Assembly (NCBI GenBank): GCA_963682025.1
Contig: OY821517.1
Span: forward strand, 92,625,946-92,689,945
Reading direction: 5' to 3'
DNA from: Cordilura impudica
Taxonomy: Eukaryota > Arthropoda > Insecta > Diptera > Scathophagidae
DNA length: 64,000 bases
The notes beneath the pieces are model-generated. The model did not search any database and was not told where the DNA came from. It saw only the letters and a list, made by a program, of their open reading frames with translations. The translations under genes were made by a program, and so were the position numbers. Below are positions 32,411-45,689 of this stretch, piece by piece (positions within the stretch are counted from its first letter, which is position 1; every line of letters starts with the position of its first letter).

Positions 32411-32796
32411 AAGGCGGGTCGATTTGTAGGGTGGCTAATAAATCCCTCAAGTGACAAGGAAAATCATATTCTGGGGATCGAAATAAGAAACTTTGCCCAA
32501 GGAACCATACCTCTAAAACGAATTCTGATGTCCCGAATTTTGACCTGTCTGTGTGTCTGTCTCACTTTGACCCATTTAGAGTGCGCCAATCGAGTCCAAA
32601 TGTAAGGCGGGTCGATTTGTAGGGTGGCAAATAAATCCCTCAAGTGACAAGGAAAATCATATTCTGGGGATCGAAATAAGAAACTTTGTCCAAGGAACCA
32701 TACCTCTAAAACGAATTCTGATGTCCCGACTTTTACCTGTCTGTCTGTCTGTCTCACTTTGACCCATTTAATGTGCGCCAAACGAGTCCAAATGTA
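32411..32796 (+). repeat. Two-unit tandem repeat of about 192 bp
   Basis: Units starting AAGGCGGGTCGATTTGTAGG at 32411 and about 32603. Each includes AAGTGACAAGGAAAATCATA and a GTCTGTCTGTCTC run. An inverted partial unit is at 34655-34795. Confidence 0.8.
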
Positions 32797-32870
32797 TGAT
32801 CGACCCCCACTAACCATGCCAGTGGCAGACCCCTGGAACCCCCCTGGGAGGTTCCCCATGCAAACATTTC

Positions 32871-33149
32871 AAAAAATCATCATCGGTCTAGCCCGACTAT
32901 ACGACACCCTATACCATGGTTTAGAGACCCTATCTCTTCGGTCCAACTAATTGGATAGGAAATAAGCATAAACCAAATTTGAGTGGCATTGTTATAAATT
33001 TTTTTTGGCTGCAGATAAGAAAAAGTTCATATCATATTTATATGGGGACTAGGTCGAAAAATGGACCGATCTTGACCATATTTGGTGAAGTTACTTAAAC
33101 TTTGAAAAAATATATACACACCAAATTTGAGAAAATCTATGCAATATCT
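32871..33149 (+). mobile_element. Family-A copy, left part (split by another family-A copy)
   Basis: Degenerate head (CGGTCTAGCCCGA), then body to about GCAATATC. It continues at 33910 after the nested copy. Confidence 0.8.
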
Positions 33150-33154
33150 TTATT

Positions 33155-33904
33155 ATACCCTATACCACTATGTGGTTTGGGTATAATGACTTTGTGCTGC
33201 TGTTTGTAACTACCAAAAATATTTGACTTAGACCCATCTTTTATTATACCCATCGAAACAGAATCACTATCTGATTCGATTTAACGATATCCGTCCGTCC
33301 GTCTGTGTGTCCCTGTAAAGCTTGTAATCAAACTGCAGGTCGCAAATACGAATATATTTTGATAAAATTTGGCATATAAGCCTTTATCGGCCATTGAAAT
33401 TGATGAGAATCGGTTCATGTTCAGACCTAGCCCCCATACAAATGACCCCTATAAAATCAACGTAAATTGCCATAAGATCCAAATTATCATATAAATCTTA
33501 GTCAAATTGGGTTTGTATGTGTTTATTACATCCATTAATCAGTAGTCCAAAAATGATCCCTATGGGACAACTCTTAGTCATAGGCCCCATATAGAGCTGC
33601 TTCCCGATCTTCACCCAAATCTATCAAAAAACAAAAATATTGCACTGATTTTTCTCAAATTTTGTTTGTATATATTTTTGCAAACATGGTCAGGATCGGT
33701 CCATTTTTGGGCCTAGTCCCCATATAGATATATCATCCGATATGAACTTTTTCATATCTGCAGCCAAAAAATTAATAAAAATCCCACTCAAATTTGATGT
33801 ATGCTTATTTTCGATATCCAGTTAGTTGCTCTGAGAGATAAGGTCTCTAAACGCATGGTATAGGGTATCGTATAGTCGGTCTAGACTGATTATAATTTTC
33901 TTAC
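33155..33904 (-). mobile_element. Family-A copy nested inside another
   Basis: Full 750-bp copy in reverse orientation, from ATACCCTATACC to TTTTCTTAC. TTATT at 33150-33154 and 33905-33909 is the 5-bp duplication. The surrounding sequence reads continuously across it (GCAATATC then TTTTTTGATAAGT), proving insertion of one copy into another. Confidence 0.88.
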
Positions 33905-33909
33905 TTATT

Positions 33910-34397
33910 TTTTGATAAGTTTAAGTGAAAATCGGGAAGCTTCTCTATATGGGGCCTATGACTAAGAATTGTCCTATAAGAATTTTTTTGGACTACTGAT
34001 TAATGGATATAATAAACACATACAAATCCAATTTGACTGAGATCTATATGATAATTTGGACCTGATGGCAAGTTATATCGATTTCATAGGGGTCATTTGT
34101 GTGGAGGCTAGGTCTGAACATGGACCGATTCTCACCAATTTCAATAGCGTTCATCCTATGGCCGATAGAAGCTTATATACCAAATTTCATTAAAATATGT
34201 TCATATTTGCGATCTGTAGTTTGATTACAAGGTTTACATGGACACACAGACGGGCGGACGGACATAGCTAAATCGACTCAGAAAGTGATTCTGAGGTGAT
34301 CGGTATAATAAAAGTTGGGTCTAGGTCAAATATTTTTGGTAGCTACAAACAGCAGCACAAAGTCATTATACCCAAACCACATAGTGGTGTAGAGTAT
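33910..34397 (+). mobile_element. Family-A copy, right part
   Basis: Second half of the copy begun at 32871, with a short CGGGCGGACGGAC run near 34250 and tail ACCACATAGTGGTGTAGAGTAT. Confidence 0.8.
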
Positions 34398-34489
34398 AAT
34401 TAACACTCATACGTATACGTATCTTCTACTCTGCTAATAAATAATAATCATACGCCTTGACTATGTTATGTTATTCAAAGGGACCGATC

Positions 34490-34625
34490 GGATGAGGGTA
34501 AATAACTTTTAAATCACTCCGTGACTATGCGTGGCTATTAGTGACTCTGCGTGACTACTTCAAAATTAATATGTAGTCACAACAAGACTATGGGCCAAGG
34601 TTCAGATCAATTGCATGAGGGGGGA
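34490..34625 (+). repeat. Single unit of the TGACTATGCGTGACT repeat
   Basis: Contains CTCCGTGACTATGCGTGGCT and CACAACAAGACTATGG. The same motif forms a tandem array at 53050-53425. Confidence 0.6.
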
Positions 34626-34654
34626 ATGGGGGTGCCCCATGGCAGACAGACAGA

Positions 34655-34795
34655 CAGGTCAAAAGTCGGGACATCAGAATTTGTTTTAGAGGTATGGTTC
34701 CTTGGGCAAAGTTTCTTATTTCGATCCCTAGAATATGATTTTCCTTGTCACTTGAGCGATTTTTTGCCTCCCTACAAATCGACCCGCCCTAATAT
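34655..34795 (-). repeat. Inverted partial unit of the 192-bp repeat
   Basis: Reverse complement of the central part of the 32411-32796 repeat, ending AAATCGACCCGCC. Confidence 0.75.
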
Positions 34796-34809
34796 GTGTA
34801 GCAATTATT

Positions 34810-35190
34810 GCACATGTGTAGATAAAATTTATCATAAGACTTTTCACTGAGCTGTGTTGCGCGAGCGAGTCGCGTCCGCATCCGCGCGTTTGGCAGCCAC
34901 ACCAAATTACCAAATTATATTTTTCAGATCATTCCGATTTTTCAGCTAAGGTGTGTTCCGCGAGAGCGTCGTGTCCGCGCACCGAGATGATGCTATTGAA
35001 AAGAATACAGATTTAAATATGTTTATTACAGGACAGATATTGAAAGCAGTACGGGGAATGTGTTCATTACTTTTGGGGACCTATTTTCTAAAATTTGGGG
35101 AATTTGTTCACCATTAAGATATTGCCCAATTTTTGGAAAATAAGTTAATTTTTTGGGGAATTTGTTCATTGGGGACTAAGTACTCAGCGC
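34810..35190 (+). mobile_element. Non-autonomous element with GC-rich core, copy 2 (partial)
   Basis: From TAGATAAAATTTATCATA at 34819 it follows copy 1 (8329 onward), with CGCGAGCGAGTCGCGTCC and AATATATTTTTCAGATCATT-like blocks. It ends with repeated GGGGAATTTGTTCA and ACTAAGTACTCAGCGC, the reverse of the copy 1 left end. The core is shorter than in copy 1. Confidence 0.6.
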
Positions 35191-35810
35191 CTGCTTAGCA
35201 TTACAACGAACTATGTTTATGGATTATTTTGAGTGCATGTTGTCTAAAAGTTACGAATTTTAGTTATTCTACATCTTTGGGATATACAACATTTCTGCTT
35301 CTTCCTTCTGGAGCAGGCGATATATAATTGTCTATGAGAAAACAGGGAGATTCTAAGTTGATACCTGCTACAATAAGAGATTATCCTGTTATGTACGTTA
35401 TGTTAGGAAAAAAAATTTTGTTCCATCTCTTGCAATGAAGGAATCAACTTACAAAAGTTTTCTGGTGGGGATATTACAGTCGTTTCAGGAATTTCACATT
35501 CCCTGGAGTCAGCTTGTCTTATCCGTGGGGATTGAAAACGTTATTGAGTCGTTTCGGGAGCTTCACATTCCCTCGAATCAGCTTGTTTTAGCCGCTGTAT
35601 TGAAGTAGGCGTGGCCGGTGAGAAGCATATGGTCACCTACCCTGGGGTACAAAAATCGTGTGTAAAAAAAATTTTCCTATTTGCATTTAGGTGCAGAACT
35701 AGCGTGTGCTAAAAATTTCAACATTCTTCGTCAATTTTAAGAGTATTGTCCTTAATGGGTTAATTGCAATATGTCAGAAAAATTACGTCAAATTAAAAAG
35801 TAAAAAAATA
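35191..35810. other. Mixed repeat-derived DNA
   Basis: Unassigned, except that 35605-35670 matches one 155-bp repeat unit (GTAGGCGTGGCCGGTGAGAA). The same neighbour relationship (GC-rich element beside the 155-bp repeat) is seen at 8-10.9 kb, so the two may belong to one larger element. An imperfect duplication (CGTTTCAGGAATTTCACATT and CGTTTCGGGAGCTTCACATT) is at 35485-35580. Confidence 0.45.
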
Positions 35811-35811
35811 T

Positions 35812-36092
35812 TCCACAGATTTTTCTCAAATTTGGTTTCTATATGTGTTTGCAAAAAATAAGTGACCTTTACCAAATATGTTTATGATCAGTCCATTTTT
35901 CGGCTAGCCCCATATAAAAATAGCATCCGATATGAACTTTCACATATCCGAAGGCAATAAAATTAATAGCAATGCCACTCAAATTTGGTTTGTGCTTATT
36001 TTCTATATCTAAAGTTGACCTAAAGATAGGGTCTCTAAACGCATTGTATAAGATATCGTATAGCCGGTCTAGGCTGACTATACTTCTTTCTT
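35812..36092 (-). mobile_element. Family-A head fragment (diverged)
   Basis: Body and head of family A with many changes (palindrome degraded to CCGGTCTAGGCTGA). Confidence 0.75.
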
Positions 36093-37018
36093 ATAATTTT
36101 TTTTTTACGTCTTTTACCTGTATAAAATTATAGTTAAAGGGACTGTATATTTAAAAAACTAATTAAATATTTTAATAATTTATTAGAAGAAAGAATAATT
36201 CAGCTTAGTTAGGTTTTACTTTTTTGCGTAGTATGACAGATTTAATTGTAGGATGTTTATCGATATAGATATGTGTATAGACTTCAATTACATACATTGT
36301 ATTTGGAGCCATCCTCATGCGTGATTAAAAAGAAAACTTTAATGATTCGTGCTTCCTCTCAAAATGGGAGTTGGAAGTTTAGTTTGTGATTCCCTTACGC
36401 TTAAAAAGTGACTTATTGAAAATACAAATGTACAGCAATCGATTGAAATATAATTGTTTTGAACGTTATTTTGGAATAATATTTTGCGAAGCTGTACGAT
36501 TAAATTGGTTGTTTTGTTTACTACGGGACCTTGTTTCACCATACTCGTATTTGAATTGTTGTTTATTAATGTCGGCTCAATCGTTGTAAGAGCCGCCATT
36601 CGAAAAGTATTTTCGAACGAAGTGGCTTCTTTATATAGCTGAAAGGGAACCAGCAATAAGCCAAGAATCGGAGAGTGCTTCTTAATAGCAGACATTAAAA
36701 GTAGGCCCATTATTCTATTATTAAAAAAATTAAACTAATACTTTGTGTGATACAAAAGCAGTGTGTGCATGATAAGGACAGGGTGACAAAGAGAAAACGT
36801 TGAGATTTAATTTTTATATGTATTTTTGAAGGATTTTTGATTTTTCAAATGGATTTTTTAATTTATTTCATTTATTAATCTCCTCTTCATTTAATACAAC
36901 AATTCTGTTTCTGTAAATAAATATTGTTAAATGCACTCAAAAAAGGTTCGCAAATGCTCTAAAATGCGAAGAAAACCTTACTTGAAAAAGACTCGCAAAC
37001 AATAGGGTATATGGCTGA
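36093..37018. other. Unassigned DNA with one unplaced frame
   Basis: A 123-codon minus-strand frame (36710-36339, starting MGLLLMSAIKKHSPI) begins with ATG but shows no known domain, and its composition is that of random AT-rich DNA. No other feature is recognised. Confidence 0.3.
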
Positions 37019-37085
37019 AAACAAGTAAGAGTGTTAAATTGCTGTGCCGAATCTTTGATACCCTCCACCTCGGTTTGAGTCTTGA
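37019..37085 (+). repeat. Family-B repeat head
   Basis: AACAAGTAAGAGTGTTAAATT, then GCTGTGCCGAATC and GATACCCTCCACC. Built like the family-A head (AACAAGTAAG, a GC block, GATACCCT..ACC) but with different sequence. Confidence 0.5.
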
Positions 37086-39294
37086 TAATAAATGTAAATG
37101 AAAAAGTAAACAATTTGTTAAACTAAATACCAAATTATTTCAGCAAATTCTTTGGGTTGGTTTTCGTCTTTTCATCGTGGTTGCTGATCGGCATGCATTT
37201 AGGTTATATACCTATATGCATGCGTTTCCGGTTATATGACATAACTTCTCGTTTAATTTAGTTTTTTATAATTAAATAGCTCGACCTAACCTCCATTGCA
37301 AAGGTAATGGTTGTGTAGGGTGGCTATATGCATTAAATCGTGCTAATTGGAAATGGCTGTATAGTTTCTTTTAACTGGCCAAATATTTCTTCATTGCGGC
37401 TATATAGGTCGGATGGAGTAACAAAATAATAACCAAAAAAAAAACTCTCTCAATTTTTTTATTAAAATATTGCCATATTTGGAAAACATAGAGAATAAAT
37501 TTATAATAATAAATTAGTCATTTATTGTTCGGTTTAAGATCATGTATATATTTTTCTATATAATAATAATAAATATTCAAATTAGGGATGCCAAACGCAA
37601 AAAACCAAATGTGCCAAACATTTTAAATAAAATAATTTGTTTTCTTTATTTTCTGAAAAACTTCTAATTTTCATCCAAAAAATATTGTGAAAATTTATAT
37701 ATAAAAAAAAAACATTCTCGTCAAATTGCGTTTATTTATGTAACAGCTTCTATGTTCGCAATTCTTAAATATCATTTGACGTTTTCTAAAAATCGCAAAA
37801 TATATCGACCGCTATTGTTGTTTGCACTAAGGATTAAGTGATTCACTAAGTACATACATCTTAACGACAGTCGACAAATTTATTTTTCTATTTATTTAAA
37901 TTGTAAACGAGTGGCGTCTCTGTCAAAATAAGCGAAAAACACAAAGAAGAATAGAAAAAAACAAATTACTTCGTGTTTGACAGGATGATTTTATGTTTAT
38001 GTTTAATATCTTTATTTTTTTACTAATATTTCTGTGTATTTATTTGAAAATGAAATAATGAATTGAATATGCTATTTAATTTTTTTATTTATATAAAAAA
38101 GTTTTTTAATTAAAGCAAAATATTTTCACTATTTTATGATTTTTATTTATGTATGACGACATTTCAACCTAAAAATTTAAGGTTTTATCGATTGAATAAA
38201 CAACACAAAAATAATTGTCGTTTAGATAACAACAACAGCTGACTTTAACTATAGCGAATATCGTTTAAAAATTTTACTGATAATTTTGCAATTTTCTTTT
38301 TTTACTGAATCGCGGTACTGAAAAGCTATTAATTTCTCCTGAATGTCAATATTTTTTTAAATGTAAAAATTTTTTAAATGTAAACATAGTTATTTGGTAT
38401 TTTTTTTTGGAATTTCAGTTTGTGTTTAAAGAATAAAATTTATATATTAAAGATGCAATTGATGTCTTCTAAATTTAAAATTATAATTTCCGACGTTTTG
38501 ATATGATTTTCTGAAATTTATAATTGGAAATTTTTAATTCCAGTTTTTAGATTTGATATTTTCTTAAATTTGAATGGAAAATTTAAAAAGTGCAATTTTG
38601 TATTTATGTGAATAATAATGCTTTAGTAATTATAAACAATTTTTAAAAATTAGATGTAATCGCAATCAGATATTTTGTAGGTAAAGCAGAATAATAATTC
38701 TATATAACTATGTAGAACTGTTTTGAAAGCAAAAAACTCATTGATGAACTCGGTAACTCTATTTTGTAAAGACAACAAAAAGTTAATATGCCAAACTTAT
38801 GTTCATATTTGTAAAAGAATAATGAAAATACGTATGAAATAAAAGACCAGCCCGTGTATACTCTTAACATTGTTCTGTATGATATCCAGTTGAAAATATT
38901 AACATTCATGTTAAAATAGAAATAATTGCAAAACTAATAAGAACAAACAAAAATTGTGGCGCCATCTACTGTGGCATAGTTACGCTGAGCAAAATGAAGT
39001 GACACTCTGTTAATGCAAAAGAAATGTATTTTCCCCACAACAAAATATTGCAGAATTTTATGTAAATAAAATAATATACCGACTTATTTTTAACATGCAG
39101 TTGTTATGGATATACATATATTGAATATATGTATATTATTTGTATTATTTAATATGTTTATATAAATTTATAAATAAATTTATACATAAAATTTTTTTTG
39201 CTATATTTACATTGTTTTTTTTATTAACAACTAGGTATTTTAGCATTATTTGCTTTAGATGTTGATGAATTTTTACTCCCTTTATATTAACTCG
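37086..39294. other. Unassigned AT-rich DNA
   Basis: About 2.2 kb without a recognised gene. It includes a 45-bp block (37089-37131) related to 27433-27478 next to another family head, and several AT microsatellite stretches. Confidence 0.4.
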
Positions 39295-40092
39295 TAGTGT
39301 CTGCTTGTCGAAAAAATTTTGGATCGATTTTAACCAATTTCCCGTGAGCCAATCGATCTGGAATTTTGCAGGCAGGCTCGTGGTAATAACCGAAATGACC
39401 TAACAAATTTTTAGAGTGATGCCAAAACAATGGAAACTTTTAAATTTTTCTACCAGAGTTAATAAAAAAAATGTACAAAGGGCTAGTTTTTATTATATTA
39501 TTACCACAACGACCACAAAAACAACAAGTACAGCTATGACAACAACACAACATTTAGAATAACAACAAGAACAATATAGAAACATCATATTTTTCATTTT
39601 TTTTTTTAATTTTTCAGAGATTTCCCTGGACCTGTTTCACCGATTTTAATGATTTTTGAAACAGAAATCTTCCCATGAATTTGGTGAATCATTCTCACTA
39701 AAAATTATCACTGTAGCTGCATATTGAGGGCGTGATCGTGACAAGAACAACATAGAAAATTATATTTTTTCAAGACTTTTTTAGTTCTTCATTCAAATCT
39801 CGGGCCCTATTTGACCGATTTGGACGATTTTAAATAGCAAACTTTTCAGGATGTTAATGAATCATTTTTTATATCAACGAGCATCCTAGCTGCCCGATTG
39901 ATGCCGTCATCGTGATTTCCACAGATGGACAGATGGATAGACGGACAGAGGGACATCGCTATATTAACTTCGGTTGTTATAAGGATCACAAATGTATATA
40001 TTTTATGCGGTCCAAAATTTTTTTTCTAATTATTACAAACGGAATGACAAACTTATATATATCCTCTGCACACTGGAGTGGAGGGTATAAAA
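39295..40092 (+). repeat. Family-B repeat body and tail
   Basis: Recurrent CACCGATTTTAATGATTTTT-like phrases, a run GATGGACAGATGGATAGACG near 39925, then CATCGCTATATTAACTTCGG and tail CTGGAGTGGAGGGTATAAAA. It may be the far part of the element whose head is at 37019. Confidence 0.5.
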
Positions 40093-41735
40093 TTTCTTGC
40101 AAATTATTATAAATATGACTTGAAAATGAATCAAACTGATCAGAAAAGCGAGTGGTAGTAGGCTCTTCAAGAACAGTCGCGGGTAGGGTACCATTTTCTG
40201 ATGACAAAAGATTCTTTTATCATCCGATAATGAGCGCGCTTATGATTGTGTTAATCGAGTCGAAACAGACTCGAATATAATCATTAATTTCATAAAATGC
40301 TGACTGGGATATAACACATGACACTCTTCTACCATGCCTGTTGTCCCACACTACCCTATCTATGAATGATGTACAATATGAACTTTAAATATACCACTAG
40401 AAAATAGAAAATACAAAGAATTAATGACGTTTAAAATCAAAAATTTGAAGTGAGTAGGAGAAGACTTATAGCAAACGCCACAGCAACAAAATTGGCATCA
40501 TTGTCTGAAAATGTAGTACTATTAAGGTATACTCATGATATAATTTCACTTTAGCAAGTATTTCATGCATAATGGTCATAAATCCCTAACCTCACTACGT
40601 ATCTCCCCGTTGAGACTGTATCTCGCAAGTAGTTGTAACATGGAAACTGCTTTCAAAAAATAGAAAGCAAAGAAACCATCTGTTACTATCGAAACAACAA
40701 AACTGCCAAAATGAGTATTTTTCACACTTTGGTATTATTTTTTATGGGAAATTAGATTGACAGTTTTCGGGGTTGTTAAATGTAACATTTAATGATGTCT
40801 GAAAATATTTTTTTGCAATTACGCTTATTTTCACTTACATCACTTCAAACGAACAAACATACGTAACGATAACTAAACAAAAAATCAGTATCAAAAAGCA
40901 AACAATTTAAAAAAAAAAACATTCCGCGTCAATAATGTCTCTAAAAGAGTGTGAGTTGCAAGAATATTGATGGCAGGAAGTAGCGAGAATAGAGCTTTGA
41001 AGCTAATACGGAAATACCAGGCTAAATCTTATATTTCCTTTTGTATTATATTTAACAATGATTATGTTGGTATGTGCCAGTAAAAATATGTACGTATAGA
41101 CGATAATGTAAGTATTTCTTGGTTACAAAGCATGTTCTGCACATCTTCAGCAATAACCGAGGAACATACTTTTACTATACATGGTGCTAGCGTTGTTTTA
41201 CTTTGCGAGTTTTTGTGTTATAATGATATTTGACATCATTTCCGTTAACGGTAATACTTAGCCACACTAATAGCAAATTGTTGCCATCATTTTACCACCA
41301 CGAAACTGCTAGTGAAACCAGAGTGCAGTGTTTGAAAATCTCTGTAGAAGACATCTGATTGTTTAATACTCGTAAAGCGCAATAGGTTGGAATATAATTT
41401 TTTGGATAACAAGAACTTTCTACTGGTTAGTTCTCTCAGGATTCACTACAATATGAATACGTGATAGAATAGGCGAAACTAACAGACCCGTACTTTTTAG
41501 TGATCTAATCGCATGGAAAAATGTGACAGTTTTTTTACTAGAAAAATTTAGTACCAAATGAATCTTTTTCTGAAGGCCTCTTATACTACTTAAGTTTTGA
41601 GAAACACCGATGTAGATTCGTTAAATTTTATGTCAGGATGTAAAGTTTGACATTTTGAGCAGTAAAAGGTGTCATAAAATTCCTGCAAGATTTGAATTAC
41701 ACAGAAAACAGTCTTTTCATACTATTCCGCTAATT
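40093..41735. other. Unassigned DNA
   Basis: No convincing coding frame, repeat or RNA gene in about 1.6 kb. Confidence 0.4.
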
Positions 41736-41737
41736 CT

Positions 41738-42246
41738 AATTCGATTTAGCTCTGTCCATCCGTCCGACCGTCCGTCTGTGTGTCCATGTAATCCTTGTTA
41801 TTAAACTATTAATCGCAAATACGAATATCTTTTAATGAAATTTGGTAAATAACTTGGTCAAATTCGGTTTGTGTGTGTTTATTGCATCCATTTATCAGTA
41901 GTCCAAAAATAAACCCTACAGGACAATTCTTAGTCATAGCTCCGATATAAAACTGCTTCCCGATCTTCACTTATACTTATCAAAAACAATAATATTGTAC
42001 AGATTTTTGTCAAATTTGTTTTGTACATGTTTTTGTAAAAAAATAAGCGCCTTTATCCAATCTGGTCAGAAGCGGTCTATTTTTCCACCTAAATATATCA
42101 GTCAATATGAACTTTTTCAAGACTGCAGCAAAAAAATAAAAATTCCACTCAGCTTTGATTTAGGCTTATTTTCTATACCCAATTTGTTGGAGCTAAGACT
42201 AATTCTCTAAAGCCTATTGGGTCTAGACCGACTGTAATTTTGTTAC
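41738..42246 (-). mobile_element. Family-A copy lacking the tail (diverged)
   Basis: From the CGGA run (CCGTCCGACCGTCCGTCTG near 41761) to the head (CGACTGTAATTTTGTTAC). Heavily mutated with an internal deletion. Confidence 0.8.
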
Positions 42247-42289
42247 TTGTTACTTTATATTGTTGTTTTTGTATTGAATAATAATTTAC

Positions 42290-42650
42290 ACATGATAGGA
42301 TTATGCGTAGAACAACACATCGAGCAAATAGCCTCCATGGCTTTGCTGGCAAATACGCACTTTTCAGTCGCAATTTTCCATGATAATTTTGAAACCACAA
42401 GTCGTCCACATCAATATCATCCAATTTAGGCAGAACAAACTCTGTTATAAAGTCGCGATACCAAGCAGCAGTAACAGTCACTGCTTAACCAGCCTTTTGT
42501 CGAAGAAGTATGATCCAATGATGCCTGCAGCTAAAACTCTGCACCCAACAGTCACACATTTGTATTTCGTGAAACACATGTGGGTTCCCGAAATGCGGAC
42601 ATTATTACGATTAATAATCGAACTATATACAGTTGTTGGACTATATATTG
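42290..42650 (-). pseudogene. Mariner-type transposase fragment (central part)
   Basis: The minus-strand frame 42481-42173 reads VTAAWYRDFITEFVLPKLDD, then DVDDLWFQ. This matches the stretch before the second catalytic Asp (DIWFQQDGATCHTA) in the family of 12106 and 23561, and the next residues carry the motif in degraded form. Upstream (42500-42640) CRVLAAGIIGSYFFDK fits the GGIIGPYFF block. The relic ends inside a family-A copy on its left. Confidence 0.7.
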
Positions 42651-42689
42651 TAAAAAATTTTTTAAATAGTGTTTAAAAATGAAAACGCG

Positions 42690-43890
42690 ATGTTCTATCG
42701 TTTAATGCTCCAAAATAATTATAAATTCTCAGTTAACAAGCTGTCTTATTCTTTGGTTGCCAACACTTTGCTACACAAATGGCGGCAAATTAAAATTTTG
42801 TGTGGATTTTGGGGTTTAGAACATTTTGTCACACAAGTGCAATTTTAAAAGAGAAAGATTTTTATGATCAGGGAAAGATTTTTATGATTTTCGATGTAGT
42901 TTTTTTACAACATTAAACCTTTCAACTCTCTACGACTTTTGGTGATGGAAGACCGTCCCAAACCACCGTATTTCGCCGGTTTTCCGAATTTAATCGTGGT
43001 CGTCAACTCTCTTCGGCTTTTGGTAATTGGAAGATCATCCAAACCACCGTATTTCGCTGTGTTTCGGAATTTAGTAGTGGTCGCAATTAATTCAAGGACA
43101 CTTTTCGAGAATGTCGTCGAAATTTGGTTGTTTTATTAGAAAATCCCGATCCTCTGCGGGAACCGTCATGTGACTAACCCTGCTATCTCACATCACACTG
43201 CAACTGTAAAATCGTTGTGTACGTATTATCAACGAAAAATTGTTCGAATTAGTCGAATCCATCGCCATTAACTTTTGTGTTCACACATCTGACTGCAATC
43301 TCATTTTTAAAATGTTGTCGAAGCATAAACTTGAAAAAATTTTAAAAAAAATTTAAAAATTTTCATAGGCCTTGTTGTTTAAATCATTGCGCCTGTATGA
43401 ATTACTGCTCATATCCTACAAAAGAGGGTGGGAATGATATAAATTAATTAATTAATAGAGTTACCGAGTTTATTATATAGGCACATGTTAGAGGGAAAAT
43501 GTTAACATTTATTATTATTAGTATTATTTTAATAATAGTTAATAATATTTATGCTCTATAATTAACAAACTTGCGTTTTCATATGCGCATTTCAAGAAAT
43601 AAATCATAATAATACATTTAACAAGTTAAAACTTTAATTAGAATTCTGCAGAATCCAGTAAATTTGCATTAAATTTATAACAGGGCAACATTAATCATCG
43701 TTAGTGGCAGCCATTACTCGCACGAAAAATTTGGTGCCATTAGTGTGACCACTGCGGAAAATGTGTGTGTATTAGTAAAAAAAAATGTGAGTATATTGAG
43801 TTTTTCGAACTTGCAGTGTGATGTGTGATAGGGGGGTAATCCTGAAATTGAGGCTTGCTCGGTCTTTATTTCTACTTGCATATATTTAAT
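42690..43890. other. Unassigned DNA with a short tandem duplication
   Basis: At 42929-43083 a unit of about 85 bp (containing CCAAACCACCGTATTTCGC) occurs twice in direct orientation. Otherwise nothing is recognised. Confidence 0.45.
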
Positions 43891-43894
43891 ATAG

Positions 43895-44555
43895 CGTGAC
43901 CATTTGGTCGTCGAAAATGATACTTTCGCGTAGGATACCGGAATATTTGACTATAGCCAAAAAAGAGGTTCAAAGAAAAGTTGGAAAAATCTACAACTCA
44001 TGAAAGGCCACGAGTCATGGATTTATGCATTGACTGTATAGATCTTTCAAGATAATATGAGCCAAGTCTAAGCAATTCGAAGCAATTGCTCGCCTGTTTC
44101 TTCTGGAAAACCGAAAATATCGCCTCCGTGCCATTTGAATAGCGTAGAACTGAACTCGGTTTGGTACAACACTATTTGATTGCCTAAAGTCTTTAATGAA
44201 ATTAGAAAAAGCACCCATTAGGCATAATCATTTACCCCACGTCAATGCAACCTCTCAGCGGTCGGCTGAAGCAGATGAGGTTTTGAACACTCGAAGCATC
44301 GAAGTGATGGGTTATCCGCCGTATAAGCCTGCCTTGACACCATATTATTAAAAATAACTTGCGAATTGAACGTATTTCGATGCCTTAGGAACTCTTTGAT
44401 GCAATGATACCCATATGTTATAGTTACCTATTTCAGATTGGAAAAAGTGATTTGAAAATACCTTCAAACGCATGCAAAAGTATATAAGACTTCGTCGAAA
44501 AGATTTTGAAAAACAATATAGTCGATTTTGATGATAAATATTTATTTTTATTGTT
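43895..44555 (+). pseudogene. Mariner transposase relic
   Basis: Plus-strand frames give RIPEYLTIAKKEVQRKVGK, then HESWIYALTV (the GDESWIYAYD block with the first catalytic Asp lost: GHESW), VWYNTICLPKVFNEIRK, LNTRSIEVMGYPPYSP (third catalytic region) and the C-terminus KRMQKYIRL with FEKQYSRF. This is nearly a whole mariner transposase in order, but with many stops and frameshifts. Terminal repeats not found. Confidence 0.75.
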
Positions 44556-45275
44556 TTTTTTTATTATTATAAAGAGTAGCATGCACTAACCATTTAAACT
44601 TTTTTCGATATTCCATAAATTATCCAAATAGTATGGTGTTTTGTATGGGGATGTTGTTTCTATATGTAACTTTCTATATGTAATGTGTACATAGCAAAAT
44701 GTTACCAAATCGACAGTTCATTTGATAGGAATCTCCGATATTCAAAATAATTATACTAGAATTAGAAGAAGAGTCCATATTTACTATAGAATATTTTCTA
44801 CAGTTGGGCCAGATCGTTGAGTCTTTTTTTCCTAAAACCAGAACAAAAATCTATATACCACCATTATCGGCTTTAGGTTGAAATTGTCTTTTTATACTCT
44901 TGTATTCAGATTACAATCACTTTTCCAACTTGTAAGTTTAACAAATTATTTAAAATCCAAACCCTGCTTTAAATATTATAAATTTTATTGGAATTTCACA
45001 CATACTAACACGCTCATGATTTTTCACATTATTTGTTGGTAGATGTTTACACTACAACATATTGTATACATAGTGAAGGGATTTTTATGGTTATTTAAGA
45101 AATTGATTTCTTTTGTTTTTCTTGCTACATCAATATATTTTTTCATCCATAAAAATTGTTTTTCTTCATAAATATAACGATACTCTGTTCCACCCAGTGT
45201 TTGAATGCTACAGATAAGTTTTTACACTGCTTGCAGTGTTTCCACAAAAATTTTGCCGCTAAGCCTTATTCTGTA
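44556..45275. other. Unassigned AT-rich DNA
   Basis: Nothing recognisable. Confidence 0.4.
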
Positions 45276-45278
45276 AAT

Positions 45279-45600
45279 TAAAATCAGTTTAGACCGATTA
45301 TACAATAACCTATACCATGCCTTTCGAGCGAGGGTCGTAGATCAAACTTTGTTGAGGCAACAACTGGATGGTGAAAATTAGCATAAACCAAATTATAGCG
45401 CTATTGGTATTAATTTGTGCCGTGTGGATATGAAAAATTAAATATAACATTTTGTTTTATATGGGGACTAGGTCAAAAAATAGACCGATCGTGACCTTAG
45501 CTACTTAATTTTCTGAAATACTTATTTGAAAAAAACTATGATAAATTTTTGTTTTGATAGATAGTTTTATATGAGGACTATGACCTAAAAATGGCTTACT
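45279..45600 (+). mobile_element. Family-A head fragment (diverged)
   Basis: Degenerate palindrome (AGTTTAGACCGATTATA), CCTATACCATGCC and body up to about 45600. Confidence 0.7.
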
Positions 45601-45689
45601 TTTGCACTGCAAGCTTCGGGAATTGCAACGATTACGAATATAATTAGCGGTTAATATAGTTTGTGCACAAAACCCAGGAGATAATTTAG

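Noticed and set aside
36339..36710. 123-codon minus-strand frame as a gene
   Set aside because: No domain, no splice or promoter context, low-complexity composition. Left as an unplaced frame.
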